DNA of 64,000 nt from Aestuariibaculum lutulentum (GTDB lineage Bacteria > Bacteroidota > Bacteroidia > Flavobacteriales > Flavobacteriaceae), in assembly GCF_032926325.1 (NCBI RefSeq), contig NZ_CP136709.1, forward strand, positions 1,029,501 to 1,093,500, in the 5' to 3' direction. Numbering within the stretch: the first letter of the stretch is position 1; every line of letters begins with the position of its first letter. Both the position numbers and the translations under genes were made by a program. The notes beneath the pieces were generated by a model, which did not search any database, was not told the DNA's origin, and worked only from the letters and a program-made list of their open reading frames with translations. Shown in pieces: positions 17,935 through 27,231 of this stretch.

Positions 17935-18157
17935 TTTGAATTTATTTAAAATGTTAGTTATAAATTATTTACACCAAATAAGTCCTTTTGGTAATTTTCA
18001 GCAAATTTCCGTTTTAAATACATTATTATTAATGGTTTTAACAATAAATTATGAATTAAATAAATACTATCGATTTAGTAGGCTTATATTGAGGATTTTT
18101 CAATCAAAATACTCAAACCACTAACACATAAACCACTGATTTAAAGTTAGATACAAA

Positions 18158-18196
18158 AAAAAGCATTGTGCAATATTAAAATGCACAATGCTTTAA
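18158..18196 (-). terminator. terminator of leuS
   Basis: Stem AAAGCATTGTGCA / TGCACAATGCTTT around an ATATTAAAA loop, 30 bases beyond the leuS stop, with A8 on the plus strand (U tract on the transcript). Confidence 0.88.
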
Positions 18197-18225
18197 CTTT
18201 ATAATCAATATTTTAGACTGAAGAT

Positions 18226-21200
18226 TTAGCCTACAATATTTACAATTTTGCCTGGTACAACAATCACCTTTTTAGGGGCTCTTCCCTGTAATTGCTCCTG
18301 AGTTTTTTCGTGAGCTAATACGGTTTTCTCGATATCTTCCTTACTCATATCTAACGGTAATTCTAAAGTGAAACGCATTTTACCATTAAATGAAATTGGG
18401 TAATTCTTACTGCTTTCTACTAAATGACTCTCGTCGAATTTAGGAAATGCTGCCGTTGAAATCGATTCATTATGCCCTAACTGACTCCATAATTCCTCAG
18501 CAATGTGAGGCGCGTAAGGAGAAATTAAAACCAATAACTGCTCTAAAACAGCTTTCGATGTACATTTTTCTGCTGTTAATTCGTTAACCGCAATCATAAA
18601 AGTTGATACCGATGTATTGAACGAGAAGTTCTCGATATCTTCCTGTACTTTCTTAATTGTTTTATGAAGTGTTTTTAAGCTGTCTTTACTTGGCTCGCTA
18701 TCGTCTACTCGTAATCCGTTATCGTTTACATATAGTTTCCAAAGTTTTTTAAGGAACCCGTGAACACCTGTAATACCAGCTGTATTCCAAGGTTTGTATT
18801 GCTCTAACGGCCCAAGGAACATTTCATATAAACGTAAAGAATCGGCACCGTAATCGATACAAATCTGGTCTGGATTCACCACATTATACTTCGATTTCGA
18901 CATTTTTTCAACTTCGCGAGAAACTTTAATTTTTCCTTTTGAATTTAAAATCGGTCTCTTGATATCATTCTCTCTGGACCATAAATTAAATTCTTCAAAG
19001 TCTAATTCATCTTGAAGATTAACACATTCTAATGAACTATGCGTTGAATAAGTGGTAAATGATATTTTACTCAAATCAAAACCATTCTTTTCAAAATCAG
19101 TCAAATCAATATCTAATCCACTTACAACTTCTTTCAAATTATATTTAGGACCTGCAATAGCATCATACTCCTTTTTATTTTCCAGTAAATCATATGAAAT
19201 AACAGAATTACCTAACAAAAATTCAAAAATATTATCAAATAATTCATCCTTCTCTCTTAAAACATCTTCATCTATTCCTTCATCATAAGAATAGAAGCCA
19301 GTATCCTTTATTTTATGAACAAAAGCACTCGTCCCAAGAATCATCCCCTGGTTAATCAGTTTTTTAGCAAACTCATCAACTGGTACAACACCCTTATCAA
19401 ATAAGAACTTTTGCCAGAAACGCGCATATAATAAGTGCCCTGTGGCGTGCTCGCTTCCACCGATGTATAAATCGACATCTTTCCAGTAATTCAACGCCTC
19501 CTGACTTGCGAAAGCTTCAGTGTTGGTTGAATCCATATAACGGTTAAAATACCATGAACTTCCAGCCCAACCTGGCATAGTATTTAACTCTAAGGGGAAA
19601 ATTGTGTTATTATCAATTAAATCGTTACTTACTACGCGGTTTTCAACCGTATCCCAGGCCCAAACCGTAGCATTACCTAATGGCGGCTCACCAGTTTCGG
19701 TTGGTAAATACTTTTCTACTTCAGGTAATTGAATTGGCAAATGCGCTGCATCAATCATTTGCGGCATCCCCTCTACATAATACACAGGGAATGGCTCACC
19801 CCAATAACGCTGACGACTAAATACAGCATCACGTAAACGGTAGTTGGTTTTCCCTTCTCCACAACCTAATTTTTCTAACTCGGTAATAACCGTTTTGGTT
19901 GCTTCTTTATAATTTAAACCATTTAAAAAGTCGCTGTTAGCGATAATGGTTTTGTCTTTATCGGCAAAGGCTTCTTCCGAAATATCGGCACCTTCAAAAA
20001 TATTTGGAATGGCAATATTGAAATGCTTCGCGAAATCATAATCACGCTGATCACCACAAGGCACAGACATTACCGCTCCTGTTCCGTATCCTGCTAGAAC
20101 GTAATCTCCAATCCAAACAGGAATTGGTTCTTTGGTGAATGGATGCTCAGCATACGCACCTGTAAAAGCACCTGTAATGGTTTTTACATCGGCCATACGC
20201 TCACGTTCGCTACGTTTCGCCGTTGCTTCAATGTAAGCTTGAACCTCTGCTTTTTGCTCCAGAGTTGTAATTTTAGATACCAAATCGTGCTCCGGCGCTA
20301 AAGTCATAAAACTAACCCCAAAAATCGTATCAGGACGTGTAGTGAAGACTTCAATAGTGTGAGATTGCTTCGCATCGCTCTCAATGACGTTGAAAGTCAC
20401 AGCTGCACCAACCGATTTTCCAATCCAGTTACGCTGACTTTCCTTTAAAGAATCGGTCCAGTCAATGGTATTTAAGCCTTGTAATAAACGCTCGGCATAC
20501 GCAGAAATACGCATACTCCACTGCGTCATTTTCTTTCTAACCACCGGATGACCACCACGCTCAGAAACCCCATTAACAATCTCGTCGTTTGCCAACACGG
20601 TTCCTAAAGCAGGACACCAGTTTACTTCGGTTTCTGCTAAATACGTTAATCGATATTGTAATAAAATTTCCTGTTGTTCTTTCGATGAAAATGCTTTCCA
20701 CTCTTCAGCGGTAAACGACTCAACAGCATCATCACAAACGGCATTAACGTTTGCATTTCCTTCAGCTTCAAAAATGTTGATTAAGGTTGAAATATCTTCA
20801 GCTTTCTCAGCGTCGTTATTATACCAAGAGTTGAATAACTGAATGAAAATCCACTGCGTCCATTTATAGTAACTAGGATCAGACGTACGAACCTCACGAG
20901 ACCAGTCGAATGAAAAACCTATTTGATCTAACTGGCGACGGTAAGTTGCAATATTCGTTTCGGTAGTAATAGCCGGATGTTGCCCTGTTTGAATCGCATA
21001 CTGCTCAGCCGGTAAACCAAAACTATCGTACCCCTGCGGATGTAATACATTAAACCCTTGATGGCGCTTGTAACGCGCATAAATATCTGATGCGATGTAT
21101 CCCAGCGGATGCCCTACGTGCAATCCGGCACCACTTGGGTAAGGAAACATATCTAACACATAATATTTAGGTTTGTCTGAATGATTTTCAGCCTTAAACG

Positions 21201-21261
21201 TTTGATTTTTGGCCCAGTATTCTTGCCACTTCTTCTCGATTTGATTGAAATCGTATTTCAT
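18226..21261 (-). CDS. leuS: leucyl-tRNA synthetase with enlarged insert before KMSKS
   Basis: Class Ia synthetase charging tRNA-Leu. Seen: HVGH at residues 48-51, editing (CP1) domain with TTRPDTIFGV near 310, catalytic WAGSSWYFNRYMD near 575, KMSKS at 786-790, and the anticodon-binding and C-terminal domains after it. At 1011 residues it is longer than bacterial LeuRS usually is. Two sources of extra length are visible: a Bacteroidota-type insert near 95-145 and about 130 residues between AFVHK and KMSKS (residues 651-783), where relatives I remember have about 70 of different sequence. The reading frame is open, so the enzyme is probably active. A TAAATTTG box lies 62 bases upstream. Confidence 0.96.
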   Translation of the reverse strand: MKYDFNQIEKKWQEYWAKNQTFKAENHSDKPKYYVLDMFPYPSGAGLHVGHPLGYIASDIYARYKRHQGFNVLHPQGYDSFGLPAEQYAIQTGQHPAITTETNIATYRRQLDQIGFSFDWSREVRTSDPSYYKWTQWIFIQLFNSWYNNDAEKAEDISTLINIFEAEGNANVNAVCDDAVESFTAEEWKAFSSKEQQEILLQYRLTYLAETEVNWCPALGTVLANDEIVNGVSERGGHPVVRKKMTQWSMRISAYAERLLQGLNTIDWTDSLKESQRNWIGKSVGAAVTFNVIESDAKQSHTIEVFTTRPDTIFGVSFMTLAPEHDLVSKITTLEQKAEVQAYIEATAKRSERERMADVKTITGAFTGAYAEHPFTKEPIPVWIGDYVLAGYGTGAVMSVPCGDQRDYDFAKHFNIAIPNIFEGADISEEAFADKDKTIIANSDFLNGLNYKEATKTVITELEKLGCGEGKTNYRLRDAVFSRQRYWGEPFPVYYVEGMPQMIDAAHLPIQLPEVEKYLPTETGEPPLGNATVWAWDTVENRVVSNDLIDNNTIFPLELNTMPGWAGSSWYFNRYMDSTNTEAFASQEALNYWKDVDLYIGGSEHATGHLLYARFWQKFLFDKGVVPVDEFAKKLINQGMILGTSAFVHKIKDTGFYSYDEGIDEDVLREKDELFDNIFEFLLGNSVISYDLLENKKEYDAIAGPKYNLKEVVSGLDIDLTDFEKNGFDLSKISFTTYSTHSSLECVNLQDELDFEEFNLWSRENDIKRPILNSKGKIKVSREVEKMSKSKYNVVNPDQICIDYGADSLRLYEMFLGPLEQYKPWNTAGITGVHGFLKKLWKLYVNDNGLRVDDSEPSKDSLKTLHKTIKKVQEDIENFSFNTSVSTFMIAVNELTAEKCTSKAVLEQLLVLISPYAPHIAEELWSQLGHNESISTAAFPKFDESHLVESSKNYPISFNGKMRFTLELPLDMSKEDIEKTVLAHEKTQEQLQGRAPKKVIVVPGKIVNIVG

Positions 21262-21323
21262 CTACTTATATATTATTCTATCAACAGGCATTCATCCTAT
21301 TGTAATTCTGCTTTTTAAAAGCG

Positions 21324-21331
21324 CAAATTTA
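21324..21331 (-). promoter_or_regulatory. -7 box for leuS
   Basis: The minus strand reads TAAATTTG (TAnnTTTG), giving a leader of roughly 60 bases before the leuS ATG. No -33 TTG was recognised. Confidence 0.45.
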
Positions 21332-21461
21332 CGGTTTCTTCAGAAAACAGAAAGCCTTTATACACAATTAATAAAATTGAATTTTAAGCTCGTATTATAA
21401 CAATCCTTTAAGCTTCCATTTTACAGAGTATTTGTAATTTCGCAGCTTAAATTATCTGACC

Positions 21462-22376
21462 TTGATAAAAGATACCACCAAAGCACACTTAGCGTTATTA
21501 GGAGCCAACATTATTTACGGTGCCAACTACATTATTGCAAAAGGCGTAATGCCCAACAAGATTGGTCCGACAGCCTTTGTATTTATTCGCTTAGCCTGTT
21601 GTGTTTTATTGTTCTGGTTAATTAAATTCTTATTTGTCAAGGAAAAAGTTGAAAAGAAAGATTTTTTACGCTTGGCCCTTTGCGGCCTGTTTGGAGGGGC
21701 ATTAAATCAATCCTTGTTTTTTCACGGTATAAACTTAACCTCGCCTATTGATGCCTCTATTATTACCACGGCAACACCGGTAATTGTTTTAGTATTCAGC
21801 TATTTTATTCTGAAAGAACGCATTACTAAAAATAAAATTCTCGGCATTACTTTAGGTGCTATTGGTGCTGTTTTATTGATTCTATATGGAAACAAAGCCG
21901 TTGGAACGAGCTCGTTTTTAGGTAACTTATTTATTTTACTAAATGCTTGCAGCTATGGACTATATCTGGTACTTGCCAAAACGCTGATGCATAAATACAA
22001 CGCTATGACCGTAGTGAGCTGGATTTTCTTCTTCGGATTTTTATATGTCTTCCCGTTTGGCATTAACGCCTTTTTAGAAACTGATTTTGCTGGGTTTGAT
22101 TTAGACACCTACTTAACTATTGGTTATGTGGTGATTTTCACAACGTTCCTAGCCTACTTTTTTAATATTTATGCACTTAATCATTTAGCGCCATCGGTAA
22201 CCAGCAGCTATGTGTATTTACAACCTGCGGTAAGCTTCATTATGGTGAGTATCATGGCTTATGTTTTTATGAAAACCCAATATGCGCAAGATATTAATCT
22301 GGTTAAAATATTAAGTTGTGGACTTGTTGCTCTTGGTGTTTATCTGGTGAGTAAACCGCAAAAAAATAAGGCCTAA
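21462..22376 (+). CDS. EamA/DMT family permease
   Basis: Inner-membrane transporter of the drug/metabolite superfamily. Seen: ten hydrophobic segments arranged as two EamA repeats of about 140 residues, with GANIIYGANYIIAK in the first repeat and LNHLAPSVTSSYVYLQP in the second, the latter being the usual signature near segment 9. The start is a TTG; no ATG lies close enough to keep segment 1. Substrate unknown. The gene ends inside the stem of a hairpin shared with the convergent barrel gene. Confidence 0.87.
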   Translation: MIKDTTKAHLALLGANIIYGANYIIAKGVMPNKIGPTAFVFIRLACCVLLFWLIKFLFVKEKVEKKDFLRLALCGLFGGALNQSLFFHGINLTSPIDASIITTATPVIVLVFSYFILKERITKNKILGITLGAIGAVLLILYGNKAVGTSSFLGNLFILLNACSYGLYLVLAKTLMHKYNAMTVVSWIFFFGFLYVFPFGINAFLETDFAGFDLDTYLTIGYVVIFTTFLAYFFNIYALNHLAPSVTSSYVYLQPAVSFIMVSIMAYVFMKTQYAQDINLVKILSCGLVALGVYLVSKPQKNKA

Positions 22377-22393
22377 CCAATTTAGACCTTATC
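22365..22393. terminator. bidirectional terminator between the permease and the barrel gene
   Basis: Imperfect stem ATAAGGCCTAA / TTAGACCTTAT (one mismatch) overlapping the permease stop codon, with A-rich sequence on the left and T-rich sequence on the right. Confidence 0.6.
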
Positions 22394-22413
22394 CTCTTTA
22401 TTTTTAATACTGC

Positions 22414-23019
22414 TTAAAATCTACGTCCGATAGAAAACTGAAATACACTGTTTTGCGCGTCCGGATTATCAAAAGCATTTGTTACTCCAATATTGTATCG
22501 TGCCTGAGCAAACCAGTAACGATCCAGATTTAAACTTAAGCCAAAGTTAAAACCTAAATCGAAGGTATTGGCACCCGCATCGTAGTCGTAATAATCGTCA
22601 CTATAGTTCGCTCTGTCTTTTACCAAAAATCCCAATTGAGGTCCGAAATCTAAACTCAACTGATCGCCCAAATAAAATTTAGCCATTACCGGTACCGAAA
22701 TATAATCTAAGTAATATCGCGCCAGAAGACCATCGGAATACATTTCTTCCCCTCCAACACGCGAAAACAAAAATTCAGGTTGAATGGCAAAGTTTCTATT
22801 GATTCTATTTTCAGCAGTTAAACCTATATGATATCCTAACAAACTATTGCGAGCTATACCATCATTACCCCCTTGAAAGGACGATACATTCAATCCGGCT
22901 TTCAGTCCAAAAACATAATTACTGTTACTACTATACCTCTGATTATAACGTTGCGCCTGAGCTTGATTAAAAAATGCAGCAAATGTGACTAAGGCTAAAA
23001 TTAAAATGTTCTTCTTCAT
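22414..23019 (-). CDS. outer-membrane beta-barrel protein (PorT/OmpW-like small barrel)
   Basis: Exported small barrel. Seen: a signal peptide at residues 1-22 ending in AQAQ, alternating aromatic/polar beta strands such as GLKAGLNVSSF and FGLSLNLDRYWFAQARYNIG, and a C-terminus QFSIGRRF ending in Phe, as is usual for BAM substrates. The 201-residue length suggests about eight strands. It belongs to the broad PorT/outer-membrane beta-barrel group of Bacteroidota; no transport substrate can be named. The gene is flanked by about 220 bases of AT-rich sequence before ftsX, in which I see no gene. Confidence 0.85.
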   Translation of the reverse strand: MKKNILILALVTFAAFFNQAQAQRYNQRYSSNSNYVFGLKAGLNVSSFQGGNDGIARNSLLGYHIGLTAENRINRNFAIQPEFLFSRVGGEEMYSDGLLARYYLDYISVPVMAKFYLGDQLSLDFGPQLGFLVKDRANYSDDYYDYDAGANTFDLGFNFGLSLNLDRYWFAQARYNIGVTNAFDNPDAQNSVFQFSIGRRF

Positions 23020-23187
23020 AATGTTTGTTTTTCAATTTTATTTTCACGTTTTCAACAACCATGCCAACCCAAATAAAATCCACAACCTCATTATTCTGAA
23101 ACCCATGAAAACCTAAACTTTTAATAGGTTTAAACAACAATTTCAATCTTTAAAAGTTATAGAATTAGAATGCAAATAATTTAATTA

Positions 23188-23216
23188 TTGTTTTCCTTTT
23201 ACTTTTAGTATTTTTA
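23188..23216 (+). promoter_or_regulatory. promoter of ftsX
   Basis: TTG at 23188-23190, then 18 bases, then TATTTTTA at 23209-23216 (one mismatch from TAnnTTTG), 21 bases before the ftsX ATG. Spacing fits the Bacteroidota consensus. Confidence 0.5.
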
Positions 23217-23237
23217 CGTCGTTAATCCCACATTTAT

Positions 23238-24116
23238 ATGAGTTCATCTTTCGAGAAACACCAAAAACGCAGACTTATATCATCGTACTTTTCAGTAGTT
23301 TTAAGCATTGCTTTGGTTTTATTTTTATTAGGATTATTAGGCTTATTGGTTCTTAATGCTAAAAAGGTTTCCGATCACTTTAAAGAACAGGTTGTTGTTA
23401 CCATTTATTTGAAAGATTCGGCGAAAGATGTGGAGACGAAACAACTTGAAAAAAGTCTGGCTATGGCCGATTACGTAAAGTCTACCGAATATGTTTCTAA
23501 AGAACAGGCAGCAGAATTTATGAAGGCTGAAAACGGTGAAGATTTCATGGATTTTGTAGGCTACAACCCGTTACAAAACTCCATTGACGTGCATCTTAAA
23601 GCCGATTACGTAACCTCGGAACATTTAGAAAAAATTTCGGAAGAAGCCTTATCTAAAAACTTTGTTGATGAAGTGACTTACGATAACGATTTGGTTAACT
23701 TAATGAATGAAAACGTTAAAAAAATAAGCTTCTGGGTATTAGTATTAAGTAGCATATTCACCTTAATCGCCGTATTATTAATTAACAGTTCCATAAGATT
23801 ATCGGTTTACTCCAAACGATTTACCATTAAAACTATGCAAATGGTGGGTGCGACCAAGCAATTTATTCGTCGTCCGTTTGTTTGGAAAAGTGTTCGTTTA
23901 GGTGTTATTGGTGCGGTAATAGCTTTAATAGGCATGGGCATTGTTCTGTATTACGTTAACAAAATGTTCCCGGAATTAGGCTTACTTAACACCCCGATTT
24001 TAGTGGTTTTACTATTTGCGTTTGTATTTGGATTAGGCATTGTAATTACCTGGATAAGTACGCATTTTGCGACGCAACGTTTCCTGAATTTAAAAACCGA
24101 CGAACTTTATTATTAG
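23238..24116 (+). CDS. ftsX: cell-division ABC permease-like protein FtsX
   Basis: Inner-membrane partner of the FtsE ATPase; FtsEX activates peptidoglycan hydrolases at the division septum. Seen: an N-terminal hydrophobic segment at about 17-38, a periplasmic domain to about 160 (VVVTIYLKDSAKDVE), and then three further segments with the FtsX-typical block TIKTMQMVGATKQFIRRPF near 200-218. The 292-residue length is normal. ftsE is not adjacent, which is usual in Bacteroidota. It starts a rightward envelope cluster (DUF3098, uppP, truB). Confidence 0.93.
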   Translation: MSSSFEKHQKRRLISSYFSVVLSIALVLFLLGLLGLLVLNAKKVSDHFKEQVVVTIYLKDSAKDVETKQLEKSLAMADYVKSTEYVSKEQAAEFMKAENGEDFMDFVGYNPLQNSIDVHLKADYVTSEHLEKISEEALSKNFVDEVTYDNDLVNLMNENVKKISFWVLVLSSIFTLIAVLLINSSIRLSVYSKRFTIKTMQMVGATKQFIRRPFVWKSVRLGVIGAVIALIGMGIVLYYVNKMFPELGLLNTPILVVLLFAFVFGLGIVITWISTHFATQRFLNLKTDELYY

Positions 24117-24188
24117 ATAATTTATAAACCTGTTAACGTTTATTTTTTAAATAAATACGTTAATTTGCGTTACACTTTTAAACACATT

Positions 24189-24440
24189 ATGGGAGAAGAA
24201 AAACAAAAAGACACCAATAAAAGCCAGTTTATTTTCGGAAAGAAGAACTACAAATTCATGTTTATTGGTTTGGCTTGTATTGCTTTAGGCTTTATTTTAA
24301 TGTCTGGCGGTGGTAGTGACGACCCTAATGTTTTTAACCCAGAAATTTTTCATTGGCGACGTATTCGTTTAGCACCTATGCTAGTGCTTTTAGGTTTTGG
24401 TATCGAGATGTATGCCATTTTACTAAACCCTGAAAAGTAA
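24189..24440 (+). CDS. DUF3098 small membrane protein
   Basis: Two-segment inner-membrane protein of unknown function, about 83 residues from the chosen ATG (MGEEKQ). Seen: hydrophobic stretches YKFMFIGLACIALGFILMSG and LAPMLVLLGFGIEMYAILL separated by a short loop with EIFHWRRIR, the family core. A TTG eight codons upstream is possible but unlikely. In this phylum the gene is regularly placed between ftsX and uppP, and the same order is kept here apart from the inserted opposite-strand glycerate kinase. Its stop codon abuts that of the glycerate kinase with no base between. Confidence 0.87.
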   Translation: MGEEKQKDTNKSQFIFGKKNYKFMFIGLACIALGFILMSGGGSDDPNVFNPEIFHWRRIRLAPMLVLLGFGIEMYAILLNPEK

Positions 24441-25568
24441 TTATTCAAGAAGCGTTTTAGCAAATATTTTAGTCATTTGGTTCACATAGTCTTTTGCATT
24501 TTTCATAGCATCATCTGTCGATTTACTATAATTTAAAACCTTATCGGAGTAATCTATTCCTAAACCCTGCATCTCCTTTTCAGACAAACGAATATCACCA
24601 CAAAAAGCAGCAACTTTTATTTTTTTCGCTTTCGCAGAAGACAACACACCCTGAATTGTTTTACCTGATAAAGTTTGAACATCTAAACAGCCTTCACCAG
24701 TAATAATCCAATCGGCATCCTGAAGTTTATTATCGAAATCGGCTAATTCTTTTATTAATTCTACGCCCGGTTTTAAATCGCCATTTAAAAATATTTTTGA
24801 AGCGATTCCCATACCTCCAGCTGCACCAGCTCCTTCTACTTTTTGCGGATTTATATTGAAAGTTTTTTCTATAATTTTTGAAAAATCTTTCAATCCTTGA
24901 TCTAACAGTTCAACGTCTTCATTTGTAGCTCCCTTTTGTTTAGCATACACTTGTGCAGCACCATGTTTACCGTATAGTGGATTCGAAACGTCACAGGCTA
25001 CTTTTATTTCAACATCCTTTAATTTTGGGTTCACACGAGATGTATCTATTGTTTTTATACGACTTAAATTTGCTCCTATCGGCTTAACACCTTCATCAAA
25101 ATCATCTAAAAATCGGTATCCTAAAGCCTTTGCCATTCCAATACCACTGTCGTTAGTTGCACTTCCTCCAATACCTAAAATAATAGTTTTAGCACCTTTA
25201 TTAATTGCGTCTAAAATCAATTCACCTGTTCCATAGGTGGTTGCATGTTTACAATCGAGTTCTTCAGTTTTCAGAAGCTTATACCCAGAAGCTTCCGCCA
25301 TTTCAATAAAGGCTGTTTTGGAATGTTCAGCATATAAATATGAGGCCTCGATTAATTTAAAAAACGGATTATGCACCATAACCTTTACGGTTTCTCCGCC
25401 TAAATAAAAGTTAATGATATCAATAGTTCCATCTCCTCCATCAGCCAAGGGCAACTTCAAAATCTCAGCATCTGGCATTACTGAAAGCATACTCTCTTCA
25501 ACAGCATCACAAAGATCTAAAGCAGATAGTGAGTTTTTAAATTTGTCCGGCGCGATTATGATTTTCAT
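24441..25568 (-). CDS. glycerate kinase (GlxK/GarK type)
   Basis: Phosphorylates D-glycerate to 2- or 3-phosphoglycerate, feeding glyoxylate or serine breakdown into glycolysis. Seen: the N-terminal IIAPDKFKNSLSA motif, LPLADGGDGTID near 40-51, and ILGIGGSATNDSGIGMAKAL near 129-148, all hallmarks of the type I glycerate kinase fold. GEGCLDVQTLSGKT lies near 292-305. Length 375. It lies in antisense orientation inside the ftsX-DUF3098-uppP-truB row, so it looks like an insertion into that otherwise conserved order. No glyoxylate carboligase or tartronate reductase is nearby. Confidence 0.93.
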   Translation of the reverse strand: MKIIIAPDKFKNSLSALDLCDAVEESMLSVMPDAEILKLPLADGGDGTIDIINFYLGGETVKVMVHNPFFKLIEASYLYAEHSKTAFIEMAEASGYKLLKTEELDCKHATTYGTGELILDAINKGAKTIILGIGGSATNDSGIGMAKALGYRFLDDFDEGVKPIGANLSRIKTIDTSRVNPKLKDVEIKVACDVSNPLYGKHGAAQVYAKQKGATNEDVELLDQGLKDFSKIIEKTFNINPQKVEGAGAAGGMGIASKIFLNGDLKPGVELIKELADFDNKLQDADWIITGEGCLDVQTLSGKTIQGVLSSAKAKKIKVAAFCGDIRLSEKEMQGLGIDYSDKVLNYSKSTDDAMKNAKDYVNQMTKIFAKTLLE

Positions 25569-25674
25569 AGAAAAAGAAAAACATGAAAATATTTAAATTT
25601 CGATTATCGAACAAATTACTAATTAATCCTTTTAAAGTTTCTATGATTGGCGACCAATTATAACGCTATTTTAA

Positions 25675-25682
25675 TATTTTTG
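25675..25682 (+). promoter_or_regulatory. -7 box directly in front of uppP
   Basis: TATTTTTG ending 4 bases before the uppP ATG at 25687. Transcription from it would give a leaderless or nearly leaderless mRNA. This supplies uppP-truB with a promoter downstream of the inserted glycerate kinase. Confidence 0.5.
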
Positions 25683-25686
25683 CCCC

Positions 25687-26484
25687 ATGGATATAATAAA
25701 CGCTATCATTCTTGGTATTATTCAAGGGCTTACCGAATTTTTACCAGTATCGTCAAGTGGACATTTAGAAATAGGAAAAGCCATTTTAGGCGATCAATCT
25801 GTCCCGGAAGAAAGTCTGCTTTTCACTGTTGTTTTACACTTCGCTACCGCTCTAAGTACTATTGTTGTTTTTCGAAAAGACATTCTAGAACTTATTAAAG
25901 GCGCCTTAAAATTTAAATGGAATGACGATTTACAATTTGTTGCAAAGATTGTTGTTTCCATGATTCCCGCAGTCATTGTCGGACTGTTTTTCGAAGAACA
26001 ATTAGAAGCTCTTTTTGGAGGTAACATTCTATTAGTAGGTAGTATGCTAATTATAACTGCTGCATTATTATTCTTTGCCGACAAAGCTAAAGACACTAAC
26101 AAAAAGGTATCATTCTCGAACGCATTGATCATAGGTGTTTCTCAAGCTATCGCGATGCTTCCTGGAATTTCTCGCTCGGGAGCAACCATATCAACTTCAG
26201 TTTTACTTGGTAACGATAAAACAAAAGCTGCTCGCTTTTCATTTTTAATGGTGGTGCCGTTAATTTTCGGGAAGATTGCAAAAGACATTTTAAGTGGCGA
26301 TTTAGCATACAACAGCTCACATATTACTTCATTATCAATCGGGTTTATTACTGCTTTTGTTGCTGGTTTATTTGCCTGTACCTGGATGATTGCTTTAGTA
26401 AAAAAGAGCAAACTAACATACTTTGCAGTGTACTGTGCTATTGTTGGTATTATTGCTATTCTATTTTCAATTTTAAACGGCTAA
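25687..26484 (+). CDS. uppP: undecaprenyl-diphosphate phosphatase
   Basis: Recycles undecaprenyl pyrophosphate to the monophosphate carrier for peptidoglycan and polysaccharide synthesis (BacA type); integral inner-membrane protein. Seen: QGLTEFLPVSSSGHLEIG at about 14-31 and the second active-site motif LPGISRSGATIS near 157-168, with about eight hydrophobic segments. The 265-residue length is standard. It is followed by truB after one base, so the two are surely cotranscribed. Confidence 0.96.
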   Translation: MDIINAIILGIIQGLTEFLPVSSSGHLEIGKAILGDQSVPEESLLFTVVLHFATALSTIVVFRKDILELIKGALKFKWNDDLQFVAKIVVSMIPAVIVGLFFEEQLEALFGGNILLVGSMLIITAALLFFADKAKDTNKKVSFSNALIIGVSQAIAMLPGISRSGATISTSVLLGNDKTKAARFSFLMVVPLIFGKIAKDILSGDLAYNSSHITSLSIGFITAFVAGLFACTWMIALVKKSKLTYFAVYCAIVGIIAILFSILNG

Positions 26485-26485
26485 T

Positions 26486-27187
26486 ATGAATTTACAGGAA
26501 GAATTTCAGGCTGGTAAAGTTTTACTCATCGATAAACCTTTAAACTGGACCTCGTTTCAAGTGGTTAACAAACTGCGCTGGGAAATAAAGCAAGCCTTTA
26601 AACTAAAAAAAATTAAAGTTGGTCATGCCGGAACATTAGACCCTTTAGCCAGTGGATTATTAGTTATTTGTACCGGTAAAATGACTAAAGAAATCGATTC
26701 GTTTCAGGCACAAATTAAAGAATATACGGGTACCATTGTTTTAGGAAGCACGACGCCATCATACGATCTTGAAACCGAGATTAATAAAACCTTTCCTACC
26801 GAACATATTACCGAAGATTTAATTAAAGAAACTACCAAACAGTTTATTGGTGATATTGAACAATATCCTCCTGTTTTTTCGGCGTTAAAAAAAGACGGTA
26901 AGCGTTTATATGAATTTGCCCGTGCGGGTGAAGAGGTCGAAATCAAACCACGAAACATTAATATTGCGGAGTTTGAAATTACAAATATTAGAGGCTTAGA
27001 AGTTGACTTTAGAGTGGTTTGCAGCAAAGGAACCTATATACGTTCTTTAGCCAACGATTTTGGAAAAGCTTTGAATTCCGGTGGCCATCTATCGGCTTTA
27101 AGACGTACGAAAATCGGAGATTTTGATGTTACTAACGGGGTTAGCATTGAAGATTTCATTAGCTCTCTGAACAACCAAATTGAGTAA
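26486..27187 (+). CDS. truB: tRNA pseudouridine-55 synthase
   Basis: Converts U55 in the T-loop of tRNAs to pseudouridine. Seen: HAGTLDPLASGLL with the catalytic Asp52, IDKPLNWTSFQVVNKL at the N-terminus, and CSKGTYIRSLANDFG near 176-190. The 233-residue length is slightly short compared with E. coli because the C-terminal PUA-like domain is missing or minimal, as is common in Bacteroidota. It begins one base after uppP. Confidence 0.96.
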   Translation: MNLQEEFQAGKVLLIDKPLNWTSFQVVNKLRWEIKQAFKLKKIKVGHAGTLDPLASGLLVICTGKMTKEIDSFQAQIKEYTGTIVLGSTTPSYDLETEINKTFPTEHITEDLIKETTKQFIGDIEQYPPVFSALKKDGKRLYEFARAGEEVEIKPRNINIAEFEITNIRGLEVDFRVVCSKGTYIRSLANDFGKALNSGGHLSALRRTKIGDFDVTNGVSIEDFISSLNNQIE

Positions 27188-27231
27188 TTTTACGTATATT
27201 TCGAGTAGAATCACCCAAAAACAACCCAGAT

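Noticed and set aside
23108..23136. Hairpin AAACCTA / TAGGTTT between the barrel gene and ftsX
   Set aside because: Lies between divergent genes, has no T run and no gene to terminate; a chance AT-rich stem is as likely.
25647..25898. Plus-strand open frame overlapping the uppP start
   Set aside because: Other-frame shadow of uppP, whose active-site motifs and promoter are clear.
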